Below are positions 33,430-45,843 of a DNA stretch of 64,000 bases, piece after piece. The translations under genes were made by a program, and so were the position numbers. The stretch is taken from NCBI GenBank assembly GCA_037954325.1, contig JBBMNZ010000034.1, positions 8,230,001-8,294,000 on the forward strand, read 5' to 3'. This stretch comes from Fistularia commersonii (Eukaryota > Chordata > Actinopteri > Syngnathiformes > Fistulariidae). The number at the start of each line of letters is the position of its first letter. Position 1 is the stretch's first letter. Below the pieces are notes generated by a model, which had not been told where the DNA came from, ran no database searches, and worked only from the letters and a program-made list of their open reading frames with translations.

Positions 33430-33585
33430 TTAATATAGAGGCATACAACCATTTACTCATTCATTCTGCAAAACCAGAGAACCTGTAGGAACCCCATGCA
33501 GACACGAGGAGAACATGGAAACTCCACGCAGTTCGGTCCTCTGTGGGAATCCAACCAGGGACCTTCTAGCCGCCATGTTGCCCTG
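33430..33585 (+). repeat. Partial dispersed repeat copy
   Basis: 'aaaccagagaacctgtagga', 'catgcagacacgaggagaac', 'gggaatccaaccaggga', 'cttctagccgccatgttgcc': the right half of the 'gggaggaaaccggaga' repeat. Confidence 0.75.
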
Positions 33586-33716
33586 CTATTAATCTGCAGT
33601 TCCAAATAAATTGCAAGCAGTTAGGTCTGATTGGAGAAAAAAAACGTATATACTGGATATTTATCCATTCAGTTATATTCATAATGGTTATTTAACAACA
33701 TCTAAAGAAGCGGTTC

Positions 33717-33720
<4 letters not shown>

Positions 33721-33759
<39 letters not shown>
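33721..33759. repeat. (GT)n microsatellite
   Basis: About 19 GT units. Confidence 0.97.
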
Positions 33760-33760
<1 letters not shown>

Positions 33761-36336
33761 ATAGGGGTTTCGTTCCGATCGATTTCACTCCTAAAGATGG
33801 CCTTTGCTTTCGGCGTGATCACACCGACCGGGGGGAGGGGGCTATAGATAAAACTCTATACAGTCTGCATGAAAGAATAGCAGAGAATGCACTTTATCTT
33901 TAAATTACTGCTGTATATTTCATTAGATGTGCAGTATGGAAGCTGTGACACCGGCGTGCGTGACAGCCGCTATGATTTATGACCTCAAAAACCTCATAAA
34001 TATTACATCTTCTGCACATGTCCGCGCCCGCGTTGGGCGTACGGGCGCATGCACCGGAGACAAAAGGGAGTCACGCCGAAAGGTAAAGTGCAGGTGTGCG
34101 AGGAGAAGCTTCCAGACGGGAAGGGATGGAGGGGATGGAGGGGAAAGATGCGCCTCGGTCCTGTCACCTTGGGCGCGACGGCAGCGGGAACTGTTCTCCG
34201 CCCCGTGGGGACCGGCTGACTCTTCTGTCACCCTTGACAGAAGGCTGACGCCGCCTTAAAGAGCTTGGCCTCGCGCCCGCGGTTCGACATGCTTGATGTT
34301 TAATACACAGGCAGGAGATTGAAGACGCCTCGGGAGGGAGGCGTCTCTCTGACTGCAAGGGAGAGAGTTTTTTTTTTTGCCGGTTTGTAGAAAAATAAAA
34401 AACAGGGATAGAGAAGCTCCGGTGCGAGAAATCTGCGTGGGCGGGCCGCTAACGTCACCGCCCGGATTCCAACTCAACGGTGAATTTTAAATAACGAGAT
34501 GTAACAGCGCACTTAATCGTGCACGTGCACGTCCGAAACACCCGCAGCCGACCCGACACGTAAGCTGAAATCCCGCAATAAGGACGGGCGCGGTGTAATT
34601 CGGGGCATCACTCATCACTAAGGCTGGAGAAGTGGCCTCAGGGGTGACCCTCCTGCTTAAGTCAACACAATGGGTGTAATGAGGTGAAGTACATACACAC
34701 ACACACACACACACAGGAGATGGGAATCCTTGCTGCATCATAAGTGCATTTCATTCATCTCCATGCTTCTGTAGAAGTTGCGCTGGCACCCACGTCCACG
34801 CCCACGCCCACACCCGCGGCCGGCCTCTCGCGCCGCTGCCGCTTACAGGTGAAGGAGTGAATTTTGCACGTGCAAAGACGGTCCCACATGGGTGGGGTTG
34901 ATGCCGATTTCACACCCGGCTCGTGTTTCTGCGAAGGGCAGGCTGTGGGTTTGGGTCGGAGGGGAAGAATTAAACGGCAGGTCGGTTTTAGGGGGTCACT
35001 TTTCTGCTCCCGCGTCTCCTCTTTGTGATTTCAGGGGTCACAAGGAGTCCAGATTTAATCGACCCTCGTTGTGTAAATACGACTGGAGATTTTCTCTCCT
35101 GATCACGCACGGCAACCCACGCCCTCCGGGCCCTCTGGGTGCTAGGAGGGGCCCCGCATTGAGGACGTTGTTAATTAGGCAACGAGCAAAACATGCTCAC
35201 TTTGATCAGAAGTTTAACGCCGACCTCCCGCCGTCCACCGCAATGGACAGCATGATATGAAACCTTGATGCGTGCATGCATGCATGCATGATGATGCAAA
35301 TGGAGAAGGTTTTGGGGTGGAGGGGGTGCAGCATTTTCTAAATGCAACTTTCACACTTGTCCGTGGAAAGACGAAAATGATTGATCGGACAGGCGGGGGA
35401 TCGATCAGAGGTGATGAAGATGGGAAAGGGTGGGGTGGGAGGTGGGAGGTGGGGTGGGGTGGGTTGAGGGGGATAAGACGTGCAGGACAGCTGACCGGAG
35501 GGGGTCAAAGTGGATCCGCGTCTGCAGACGCCGAGGTTTCGACGTACTCACTCGCCCTGCGGTGCCTCACAGGCGCATCACGGCCGGTTCCTCGGTTGAG
35601 TTCTCCTGGGACAGCGCGCCTGGATCCGCTCTCTCATCCCTCGCAGGTCTCCAGCCTCCTCATCCTCTCCGGCGCCAAAACAAAAAGCTGCATGCCGACC
35701 AAAAAAAAAAAAAAAAAAAAATCCCACCCTTCCCCGGGCGTTCACGGGCGTTCGTCGCTCGGTGCTAGGAACCGAAGTGACAGCGGAGGATCGCTATTTG
35801 AGGGGATGCTGACGCGCAACCGGAGGGGCTTGCCTCCTGCCTCCCTCATCATGCTCCATCAGCGAGCAGCCAGGCAGCGCCATGTGACGGAAAGCTGCCG
35901 TCAATGCGCGTTTAGATGCGCACTCTACTTCCGGTTGGGACTTTCAAAATAATACTCGAGTTAAAAAAAAAAAAGCAATTAAAATACATGGAAAAATGAG
36001 GAACGGGATTACACCACAGTGAGTATGAAAAGACGTTTTTGTTTCGTTTTCTTCAAAATGTTGGTTCCTGAACAGGGGATCAGGTGGATTTATGAGCATA
36101 AAAACAAACAAATGATGAAATAACAATACAAGACAGCATTCATGCTCATTTGACAAAACACTTGGGATTATAAACACGTCTTATAAGTGTAAGTGATGGA
36201 AATCTGATAATTTGACGGCCTCCGGCAGCCATTAACTTTGTACCGTTTGGATGGTTAGATTTACATCATTTACATCATGCAGTTTGTGTGAGTGTGTGTG
36301 TGTGTGTGTGTACGTTTGTGTGTCTGTCCAAAAAAA
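33760..36336. other. Intergenic, GC-variable, no gene recognised
   Basis: Contains (CA)n at 34694-34715, TGCA repeats at 35272-35291, a G-rich strand at 35422-35472 and an A-run at 35701-35720. Open frames of up to 226 codons start near here (35272) but run through the G-rich and A-run low-complexity tracts and look like chance. Confidence 0.55.
35422..35472 (+). repeat. G-rich tract with quadruplex potential
   Basis: Many GGG/GGGG runs separated by one to three bases (for example 'gggtggggtgggaggtggg'). The spacing satisfies the usual G3N1-7 quadruplex rule several times over. Confidence 0.75.
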
Positions 36337-36488
36337 AAAAAAAAACCCTCACTAACCCAAGCTTACTGTTCTGTATATTTCCTGTGCATCGTGTATTTGC
36401 AAGTGTATTTGCAGTCCCTATGTCCTCTATTGTAAGTCGCTTTGGATAAAAGCGTCTGCCAAATGCAATGTAATGTAATGTAATGTAA
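36337..36488 (+). mobile_element. SINE/L2-type retroposon tail with (TGTAA)n
   Basis: 'actaacccaagcttactgtt', 'gtaagtcgctttggataaaa', 'gcgtctgccaaatgcaatg' and a TAATG-type tail. This is a very widespread fish tail motif. A longer copy in reverse is at 42832-43180. Confidence 0.82.
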
Positions 36489-39400
36489 TTTCTTGCAAAG
36501 CTCATCTTCAACATGGGGGATTTCACAGACCCTGTCTGCAGGCGCAGTCAGACAAATACGACAATAACTAAACCGTAACCGATTTGCATCTGCCGCAGTG
36601 TTAGTCCTATTTATATTTCTATCGATATTTTCTCACACTGCTCGTCGATACATTTACTAGGCAAACATAATTCCCCCCCCCCCCCCCCCCTGCCGCCCTC
36701 CCCCAGATCACTTTCAGAATAGGATCATGGAATCATATGAAGCAAATGGGGACATTTCAGTTTCACCAGGCTTTTAATCAGGTCCTCGGTTTTTATTTGG
36801 AAAGAAATGACTTCACTTCCGGCATTCTTTCAGCGTCTGTCTGGCTTGACTCCGCTGTGGAGGCGTCCATTCAATTAAAATGGAGCTCACAGAGGAGTGC
36901 CTCCAAGCGACCAGCACTAGAATAAGTGCCAGAACAGCAAGTGCCAACAAACCATTATGAGGACCAACATTTCTCCCTTTGACTGAGAGAGTGCAGCGTT
37001 TTCCCCGACCGACCGAGTTATTTCTCACCGGCAAAGTGTCTGATTTTCATCCCACTTATTTGACATGTCGACACCCATCCACGCGGTTCGATGGAAATCG
37101 GCAGCTGAAGTAGCGGCGCGCTATTACCGGCCAAAAAGGAGAAAAAAACAACAAGAAAACAAACAAAAAACATGAACAAAAAAAACCTAACCTTTGTCAT
37201 TGCCCCGCTTCTTCTAGCGCAATAAAAGTCTGCGCCCCTCCCGACGCCCCAACCCCACAACCCCCCGGGGGCACGTGCATGATTTTAAACTTTCATGAGT
37301 TTGCTTCTAAAAAAAGTCCGCGCGCTTGTCCGACCGCCATCGGTTTGTGTCATTTCCCGCTTGACGGATGAGAACGAAGCCCGCGATGAAATGTTGGACC
37401 CGGCCTTGTGAAACGTCTGGGCGATTCAGGGATCGGAGGAACCCGGAGAGCCCGGAGGAACCCCACGCAGACACGGGGAGAACACGGACGCTCCACACGG
37501 AAAGGTCCACCTAGGGAATCCAATCAGGCCCTGAGATGTGGCGTCGTCCCTCCTCGCCCTACCACCTCATCGGGCGACCTAAAATATTTCAGACTATATA
37601 ACGGTACCGATTTCTGCCCCGCGACGATCATTTATAGAAATCCAGCTGTTTGAAGAAAGGACGGAAACGTTGCAGAGATGACGTCACAGTTCTCTGTTGC
37701 ATAATGATGAAACACTTTCTGGCAGGAGAGACGTTTCGTTTCATCCCGGCGCCGGAACGCGAGACGGGAGAATCCAAAGTGCCGTAACCGAAAACGCGGA
37801 GGAGGATGGAGGTGGAAGCGCTTTCAGAGGGAGAGACGCTTTGTCCTTTTCAGGTCTTTCCCTCCATTGTTGTCCACTCCGAGCCAGACTGCCGGGTCTC
37901 CTTCACAAAGCGCGTCCCCTCGGAGCTTTGCACCGCTGGCTGTCCTGTCACTCCACATTAGCGTCTTCGTGGACGGGGCAGTCCCCGAGGGCTCCGGGCA
38001 CACCAGTTCTGAAAGAACAGTTCGGGACATGCACTCTCACACACACACACACACACACACATGATGTCGGTCGATAAGGAGGTGTTCGGCGAACCGAGCG
38101 GAATGGAGGCCTCAGACGGCGACCTTATTTCAGCCTGGGTCGTGCAATAAGACACCAAATCACACACACTGTACGCGCAGGTAAAGCTAGGCTAGGCTAA
38201 CTGGATTTAAAAAAAAAAAAGACATTGTAGCGAGTCACAAATTTTTATTTGAATGCTTTTTTTTTTCTGTGTGATTTTGAGGTTGCTGGGAATAATGTGG
38301 TTGCGGTTTTGTGTGCAAGGAATTTTGGGGGTCCGGAAAAAAATAGTTTGTTGCAGGTTCGTGTGGCGTGGCTGTGTCAGCTATTGTCACGAAACAAACC
38401 TTTTACCGTCACCCTGACGACCAACGCGACAGTATCTTAAAGGAGCGGCTTCACAAGAAAATGAAAAACTGTCAAAAATCACAAATGAGTGATTCATTTA
38501 ATTAAATAAACACGATATTCATGCATAGATAGATGCATGTGTATGTTTGAGACCATTTATGAAATCTCATAACTTCCTAATCAGCTATTTTTTTTAAATC
38601 ACATGAGAGCTAATGTGTGTTTTCACACTCGTAGCTATAAATTACCCGAGATTATATTTGGCGTCGGGGGGTACGGGCTCCTCGCAGACCTGCCTGGGCT
38701 CAGGTGGGAGAGGCGGCGTGGGCCGAGCGAGAAGAGATGAGCGGCACTTTTAAAGGAGCAAAGCGTAGGAGTGTGTGTGATGAAATGGGATGTGAAGTGT
38801 TCCCTCCCTCGGCCCGCAGACGCGTAAAAGATTTATCGAGCTGGTCGACGGGAGAGGTGGGACCGGCCTCCTTGCACTCTGAGAGCAAAAAAAGGGGGTT
38901 GCTTTTAAGGTCTTTTCTATTATATATCATACCGAGCGGTGGACTACCCAGAAGGCTAATGAAGCTCCAAATAAAAGGCCGGAGAGGGGGAAGGGGGGCA
39001 AGGCAAGAGCATTTAGAAAGGGGGAGGGAAGGAGGGTGGTTGCGCAAAATGTATTAGGATTGAAAATATCACGTAGAACAACTTTAATTAAACTACAACA
39101 CCGATAAATACAAATATTTTTTTTAAAAGTGCTCCAGGCCAAAAGCTTAACAATATTGACTTGCATGGACTAGATATTCTAATCTAAATGAAATCACATT
39201 TCAAATAAAACCACGCAGATCCAACAGGGCAGTTTATTATTATTATATTATTATTATGTTTTTTTTTTAATTTTTATTATATTATTTTTTTGTTAACTCC
39301 TTTGCAAACTCAACCTTTGGTTAGGGAGTTTTGCAGCGGGTGCGTTGCATCATCCGGCCACAAGATGGCGCTCTCCCCATACATCACCGAGCGCGGGGAG

Positions 39401-39629
39401 CAGCTGGCTTACTCCGTGCTTTGTGCACACACACACACACACACACACACACTTAGAGGCGTTCAAATACATCGAAATCGTCAACTTTAATCCGATCAGA
39501 AAAAAAGATATGTTGAGATATTTATCTTTTTTTAATTTTTTTGCACATTGGCCCCATAGACCCCCCCTCTAATCCTTCTGTCGCCATGACAGTAAATTGA
39601 CCTGCTGGCTGAGGGAAGTGGAAATGAAC
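36489..39629. other. Intergenic upstream of nkain, no gene recognised
   Basis: C-run at 36673-36690, a dispersed-repeat copy at 37413-37560, (CA)n at 38038-38061 and 39427-39452. Otherwise unique-looking sequence. Confidence 0.55.
37413..37560 (+). repeat. Partial dispersed repeat copy
   Basis: 'gaggaacccggagagcccgg', 'aggaaccccacgcagacacg', 'gggagaacacggacgctcca', 'gggaatccaatcagg': right half of the 'gggaggaaaccggaga' repeat. Confidence 0.78.
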
Positions 39630-40033
39630 TAAATGAGCGCACTTGTGTTCTCCGCTCCAGGAAACCAGCCGACGCCCTCGATCTGATCCCCCACGGTCGG
39701 CCACCCCCTCTCCCCCACTCCCACTCCCACTCCCACTCCCGCTCCAGCCCGCCTCCCTTCACCTACCGGCGCGCAGAGCCGTCTGCACAGCCAGTCACCT
39801 CCGCTGCGACCGGCCGGCTGCAGCCAGGGACGCGGACCGCCCCCCAACACACACACACTTCCCCTCTCCTCCCTTTCCACCCACTTTGCGCGATCCTGCC
39901 GCGACGGAGGATGGAAGCACGACGCCCGGACGTGGACTGAGTTGTCGTTCGAGCCGTTTCCCGGTGCCGCCGCCGCCGCCGCTTCTTCTCCCCACCTTCC
40001 GGCCCCCAAAGTGCGCTTTGCACCGCGGACACA
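39630..40033 (+). promoter_or_regulatory. nkain4: Probable nkain promoter and 5' UTR (CpG-rich)
   Basis: About 400 bp of C/G-rich sequence directly before the nkain start codon, with many CpGs, a CTCCCA tandem repeat (39702-39747) and a (GCC)n stretch (about 39966-39982). No TATA box is evident. The transcription start cannot be placed. Position and composition suggest a CpG-type promoter, as expected for a neuronal membrane-protein gene. Confidence 0.5.
39702..39747 (-). repeat. (CTCCCA)n repeat, quadruplex-prone on minus strand
   Basis: 'cactcccactcccactccc' repeats; the complement is GGGAGT repeats giving at least five G3 runs with 2-3-nt loops, about 290-330 bp upstream of the nkain ATG. 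Confidence 0.85.
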
Positions 40034-40087
40034 ATGGGCTGCTGCAGCGGCCGCTGCACCCTCATCTTCCTCTGCACTTTACAGCTG
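40034..40087 (+). CDS. nkain4: NKAIN (Na,K-ATPase interacting protein), exon 1
   Basis: Start exon of 18 codons, MGCCSGRCTLIFLCTLQL, with donor CTG|GTGAGT in phase 0. The MGxCxGRC N-terminus, with its cysteine cluster followed by the first half of the first membrane span, is the signature of the NKAIN family. These are four-span membrane proteins that associate with the Na+/K+-ATPase beta subunit (FXYD-independent), mostly in neurons. The start is fixed by the family motif and by ACAATGG context. Exons 2 and 3 are at 59198 and 60568, and a 19.1-kb first intron is in keeping with the very long introns of this family. NKAIN3 also starts MGCC, so exon 1 alone does not decide the paralogue. Confidence 0.93.
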
Positions 40088-40279
40088 GTGAGTGGACGCG
40101 CACTTTTTCTGGGCTACTTGTTGTTTTGCAACTTTGAGAGATCCGAGATTTAAACAAAAAAAAAAACAAAAACCAAACAAAAAAAAAAAAAAAAACGCAT
40201 GGCCCCAAATCCTCCAAGCTTGATTTTCCCCCCAGGTGGTGTCCAATGTGATGTGTGTGGCGGTTTTTAAACTTTACAT

Positions 40280-40280
<1 letters not shown>

Positions 40281-40333
<53 letters not shown>
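40281..40333. repeat. (CA)26 microsatellite
   Basis: Longest perfect dinucleotide run in the window, 200 bp into nkain intron 1. Confidence 0.98.
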
Positions 40334-40335
<2 letters not shown>

Positions 40336-42594
40336 TGGTGTTAATATGACCCTTGACTGTTGATGCAACTTCTCTGGAGGCCCTCTGTTAGAGACGCTGT
40401 TAGAAAGTCAGCAACTCAAAGCAGCACTAGCAGCTGTTGGACTACACACTGGTGTGTGTTTGTGTGTGTGTGTGTGTAAGGGGGGGGGGTTGCTTTGTGA
40501 GGAATCGTGAAAGTGTATCGACACATTTGCAGATGTGGAGTTTGCAACTTGAGTTATTCTACTTTTGGATCGTCAGCAAAGGTTGCACCTTCTCCTGTTT
40601 CTGGAGATTGGAGGAAGTTTGTTACCTCAGGCTGTGTTTTCTGGAAATAAAACAAAAAAATAAAGAGGCGGACGTGCGATTCATCGGAGTGGCTCGGTTT
40701 TGCCGGCCAGCCAGCCAGGCGGGAGCGGTGACATTTCCGGCGTGACGTCTCAGGTGATGCTTCCCTTCCCCGCTGTCACCGAGCAGAATGGAGCTGACGG
40801 AGTGTGGCGGTGTTATTTACAGCCGCATTAAAACCGAGCATCCTCTCCCGACGGCCGAGGGGGGCGATAAAGTCTTTGCCAGATGAAGAGTCAAATGGGA
40901 AAAGACCCGACGGGTCACGCGTCGCCGACCTCGGTAACAAAAGGGGGGAAACCGAGTTTAGTTTTCGTTCCCCGGCTGGATTCGGTGATGATACACCTCC
41001 TCGTCGTTCACCGCGTCGGAAACATCCCCTCGTTTATTCGCGTTTCGAGCTTAAATCCCGAGAACTCTGTCCCTTTCTCTCTCTCCGCTCCGCCAGACTT
41101 GCAGATTTAAGGGGCTTTATCTCGATTCAGTGTAATCGAAACAAATCTCGCCGCGATTTCTTGGCCCGTCATCGTTTTACCTCCCGAGGCGCAGCTGTTC
41201 GCAGCATCCCCGAGATTGCAGCTGCCGGTGTGACGCGCTCTGGCGTCGAGGTCTGAGCCAACGCGGGGTTTTCTCCGGTTTTGAAACCGCGCCCGGCGCC
41301 CTGCGTCTACCTGAAGCCACGCACCTGTTTCCTTTCCCAGACTCCAGACCCTTTGCCTCATTAGGGAGACGGATGGAGACCATTTGTTAAGAGGTTTATA
41401 AAGCTGTCAGCCGGCTGCCAAAAAGTCCCCCAAGACTCCTGGAAACAGCTTTATTTTCTCCCCGGCACTTTTTTTTTTCTGAATGACCTGACACTTCCTG
41501 TCTACAGAGACACACACACACACACAATGGCACACACTCGCATTTCCGAAGAGTGTAACTTGCAAAGAGTGGCACGGCGTTCAAACTCACATGACCTTCT
41601 GGAAGGTCGTCTGTGTGTGTGTGTGTGTTTTACTCTTCTGCAAGTGTATCCTGCATGCACACACACACACACACGTACACATTTGCACGCGCCTACATGA
41701 ATATACATGTGTGCATAAGTGTGCAGCGGCACAAGGGGCCCATTCTCCCCTGGACGAAACCTATGAATTGACAATGAGCCAGGTAATCCCAGTTCACTGC
41801 AGGGTAAAACTACCATTAACAAAACAACACGCTCTGCTCTTCAGATGTAAAAATAGCCCTCGCGTGTGCTAATTAGCCCGCCGCAGCACTTTGATCAAAC
41901 CCCTTTTGGCATCTCGGCCGTCCCCAAATTGAATTGCGGTGCGTTTTTCCTCATCAACGGGCCGAGCGGTGGGACTCGGCTCTCCGGGACCGAATGCTGC
42001 CGATAATGAGGCCGTATTGATCGAGACGTCTCCCTCTCTTTTCCCCTTTCCCTTCTGTAGCTTAACCGTCCCGGACAGTAGGGTTGGATGATTGTCAGAG
42101 CTCCTGGAGAACGAGGAGCTCTGGCAGGAAGCCCTGCCCGCCTAATGATTTGTTTGTACCCGGAGGAGCAGACAAGCTCGCGTTTGTCTCGGCGGGTCGG
42201 CCGTCGGAGGTGCTGACCTAAAGCCGACCTCGCGTGGAGGCGTTTCGATTGGGCGGATTAGAGGCGAGGTCCGAGCGGAGTGTGAAATGTCAGCCCCCCG
42301 TAGGGATTTCGTTCGTGGCGGTCGATGCGGACGACCGAAGAAGAGGCCTTCTCATTGGATAGTGTGTTTTTTTTTTGTTTTTTTTTTGGCGGGGAAGGGC
42401 ATCCCCACGCACATGATCGCAGTGAAAAAGGGGGTAATGAGGCCAAAACTGGACATTGAACCCGAAAAAGGCCGGTCGTATCCTGACCAGCTTCGCTCGG
42501 GGGACAAATCCACCGACGCAGCTGCGCAGTCCGACCCCTGAACCCAATCTGCAGGAAGGTGTTGGAAGGGGCTCCGTCGGCTGTCGGGCAGAGA

Positions 42595-42690
42595 GAAGAT
42601 TCAAAGCGTTTATTATCACATGCGCGGTGAAGAAACATGTTTTCCCGAACAGAGAAATTCCGACTTTGCTTTCCGATAGGAGGAGCGTCA
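42595..42690 (-). repeat. Retroposon tail fragment
   Basis: 'gattcaaagcgtttattatc', 'acatgcgcggtgaagaaaca', 'gaaattccgactttgctttcc': relative of 29340-29535. Confidence 0.6.
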
Positions 42691-42831
42691 ACATTATTAT
42701 AAATATGATTATAGATTTTTTTTTTTCCCTAAGTTTATTAGGACAGTGTACAAATACATTAAGCACAGTGGCAGAGATGTTTGTACCAGATTATAGCTCA
42801 TAGCTCATTTCCATCTGTAGTCCTGGACAAT

Positions 42832-43180
42832 ACATTACATTACATTACATTACATTACCTTGCATTTGGCAGACGCTTTTATCCAAAGCGACTTACAATA
42901 GAGGACATAGGGACTGCAAATACACTTGCAAATACAGGATGCACAGGAAATGTACAGAACAGTAAGCTTGGGTTAGTGAGGATTTTTTTTTTTTTGACAG
43001 AGACACACAAACGTACACACACACACTGCATAGCCTAACTTGCTGCCAACCTGATCTGGGGCATCAGCGCAGTAAAAAGTCCTGAAAGAGAAACATTTTT
43101 ACCTGTTTCTTGAAGGTTGAGAGAGATGATGCTAGTCTTGTTGCTTCTGGGAGTTTGTTCCACCACTGAGGTAGTAGAAC
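42832..43180 (-). mobile_element. SINE/L2-type retroposon, reverse copy
   Basis: Starts with (TACAT)n, then 'ttgcatttggcagacgcttt', 'tatccaaagcgacttacaat', 'gtaagcttgggttagtgagg' and continues to 'gtttgttccaccactgagg'. Complement and extension of 36337-36488, including the same T/A-run and CA-rich spot. Confidence 0.82.
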
Positions 43181-44555
43181 TGACAAATATAAAACTGTAT
43201 AAAATGGTCTAAAATGGACAATATATATAAAATATACAGATAGGCAATAAAATAACTAATGTGAATAACTAACACATATGAATGTGAACAGTGCAGTTGA
43301 AGAGTAGCAGTGCATTTGAGTGCAGCTTGCAGGTTCAAGCGCTCCTTGAGAGTCCACGCTATCCAAATGCAGGTTTTGGTGACTTTCTGTGCAACTTTTA
43401 CCTCGTCCTCAACCTTGAATGGCTTGATAGTCGCAACGCCCGCGGGCGATGCTCATGTTTGTGGGATCTCTGCGGCGCGTTGCCCATTTTCCTCCAGTCG
43501 TTTCATGACTTCGCCAGAGAACACACCAACTCTGTAGTCGAGCTTCTGAGCAAAAAAAAACAAGAAAAAAAAAACGAGTTCACCTAAAGTGCTTCCAAGA
43601 AAGTTAGAGTTGAGAAACAGCGCATAGAGAGAGAGATCTCTGAAGGTTCAGAATTATCCCTCGGCAGAAATCATGTCATCTCCTAGAAATTACAAAGGAT
43701 TAATGGCTGTTTTCCCTCCTAACTCATTATTGTCGCTCTGAAACTCAAGTTCACTCTTGAATATTCATGAGCAGAGGAACCGGAGGACCGTCAGCATCTG
43801 TGTGGACATGTGCTAACAGCTACGCGAACATACACACACACACACACACACGCTTTGGTATGGTTACATCACAAAGCTGTGGTTGAGACTTCTATCATTT
43901 CAAGACATTTCAAGAAAAACCTGCATGTGATCTAAAAGATGTTGGGCTTGGAAGTCGCTGCGTCCGCGTGACCCAGATCTGTCCTGAGGTAAAGGCCAAA
44001 CACCAGACCTTTGACTCTTTACATAAGCTGCCGCTGCCATGTTGGTGCGTGCATGTCGCTGCTTCGGCGAGTGAGATGTGCACAGAGATACACACACACT
44101 CACACAGATCAACATGGTGTGTGTGAGGAGTTCAGCAGGGATTTATATTATTCTGAGCAGAAAGTTTGTTTCTTTATTGTATTTTTCACACGATGAGGCG
44201 CTATTGAAATCCTTAAATATTCTCAAAAATTGCCCGTATGTATGAATTCCTGTTATGCTTACTGACCTCCAACCAATTTTATTTGGCACGCTGTGCTCAT
44301 AAATCCGTCAAAATGTTTTCATGCGACAATTTTCGAACCTTTCCCACCTGACACGGGGACGACGTATGAAAGTCGGTCCTTGTTTGAATAAGGGTTGCAA
44401 CGTCAGACAATGTAGATAACTAATTATGTCCCGCTGGAATACAACGTTGTTCCAAACTAACAATAAACCAATCAGAGAACAGTACGTGGTACGCTTCCGG
44501 AACGTACTGTGCTTCGACATAATATTACTGTGCATTTGTGTGTATGAGGACCCCA

Positions 44556-44745
44556 AAAATGGCAGTCACGCAGCAGATGGTGGGAACAGAGCAGCTGACA
44601 AAGAATTCAACATGAATGAATCAATGGTACGGAAGTGGAGGAAGCAAGCAGACCAAGTAAGGAAGACCAAACAGAGTGTCCGAGGGAACGAAGCGAGGCG
44701 GCCGCAGTTAGAGGACGAAGTTGAACAGTGGGTTATTGAATGAGT
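44556..44745 (+). mobile_element. Pogo-like transposase fragment
   Basis: One frame reads DKEFNMNESMVRKWRKQ, then RKTKQSVRGNEARRPQ and LEDEVEQWVIE before a stop. This is the end of the first helix-turn-helix and the start of the CENP-B-type DNA-binding domain of a fish pogo/Tigger transposase. The catalytic DDE domain is absent. Confidence 0.8.
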
Positions 44746-44779
44746 GAATGACTTGAAGAAAGTTCGACTAAGCTGACTA

Positions 44780-44990
44780 CCGTATTTTCCGCACTATAAG
44801 GCGCACCTTAAAGCCTTCAATTGTCTCAAAAACCGACAGTGCGCCTTATAATCCAGTGCGCCTTATATATGGATCAATATTGAGCCGCAAGACGTCTCGC
44901 AACTACGGGAAGCAGCCGCCGACTCCATTTTCTCCTGTAGAGGAACTAGCGTGCGGTGCATGCCGGGATATATGACTGCGTTAAATGTGC
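44780..44990 (+). mobile_element. Pogo-like transposon terminus
   Basis: 'accgtattttccgcactata', 'aggcgcaccttaaagcc', 'gtgcgccttataatccagtg' is the hallmark end of a widespread fish element. It starts after a TA and carries internal GCGCCTTATA repeats. Confidence 0.72.
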
Positions 44991-45034
44991 ATTTTCATTT
45001 CCATTCGCGTGTGTGTCTGTGTGTGTGTGTGCGC

Positions 45035-45240
45035 ATCACTAAAGTAGCAGAGGTAAAAACGGTAAAGGGGAATTCCAGCCAGTCTAGTTTATTGTCCATA
45101 TGGACGTCCAGGTACTTGTGCTCGTCCACGATATCTACATCTGTCCCATTGATGGAGGTGGGGTTTGGACCGGTCGCAACTTTCTTAACTCTTTCGAGTT
45201 GTTGTGAGGTCGAGAAGTAAACTTCCCTCCTTTTAACGAA
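45035..45240 (-). mobile_element. L2/Rex1-type reverse transcriptase fragment
   Basis: The minus strand reads PTSINGTDVDIVDEHKY, then LDVHMDNKLDW, comparable to the KYLGVHINDKL segment at 17097. It is a short LINE ORF2 fragment between pogo-like pieces. Confidence 0.8.
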
Positions 45241-45367
45241 ATAGCCAGCTAGCTAATTTATGCATGGCAAACCCTTGTGACTATGAGGACGGCGAAAAGA
45301 TTACGCTTGCCGTAGCAAAACCATGCAGCACCAGAAGTTACATGAATGATAAGAAGTATTTTATTTA

Positions 45368-45843
45368 CTATAAATTCCGGCGTATAAGCCGCTACTTTTT
45401 GCACACGCTTTGAGAACTGCGGCTTTTGCAACGATACGGGTAATTTATGGATTTTTATAGGGTAGTGACGGTAGCTTCTTTCCGCCAACACGGTTACAGT
45501 GGACAAACTGTTCGGGCAAACCCACTTGGATTTACGATAATTCATGATCATCATGATAAAGACACGCAGAAATGCATTTGATGCAGATTTTGAGTTGAAA
45601 GCGATCGTTCTGGCTGCCGAAGAAGGAAATAGAGCAGCTAAGTAAACCGGTACATTTACGTTATGTACCGGTAGTTGTGGATTAACAGTTAACAATTAAC
45701 AGTTTTCAAAAAAAAAAAAATCATGCCGCGTTAATATCTGATGTTTCAACAGCGACTCCTGCGGCTTATTTCTTTTTTCTTTTAAAAATGCGTAGATTCA
45801 GCCTCTATAAAGGTGCGCTCTATAGTAGGGGAATTTATGGTAT
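45368..45843 (+). mobile_element. Pogo-like DNA transposon remnant
   Basis: Termini 'ataaattccggcgtataagc' and 'ctatagtaggggaatttat' are inverted relatives. The interior at about 45570-45630 reads FDADFELKAIVLAAEEGNRA, the N-terminal transposase helix-turn-helix. It is the same family as 19645-20125. Confidence 0.78.

Noticed and set aside
35272..35952. 226-codon open frame on the plus strand
   Set aside because: Crosses TGCA repeats, a G-rich tract and an A20 run. No domain or splice context supports it.
45000..45220. Plus-strand open frame from a TG-rich start
   Set aside because: The minus strand carries the recognisable reverse transcriptase fragment; the plus-strand frame is its shadow.
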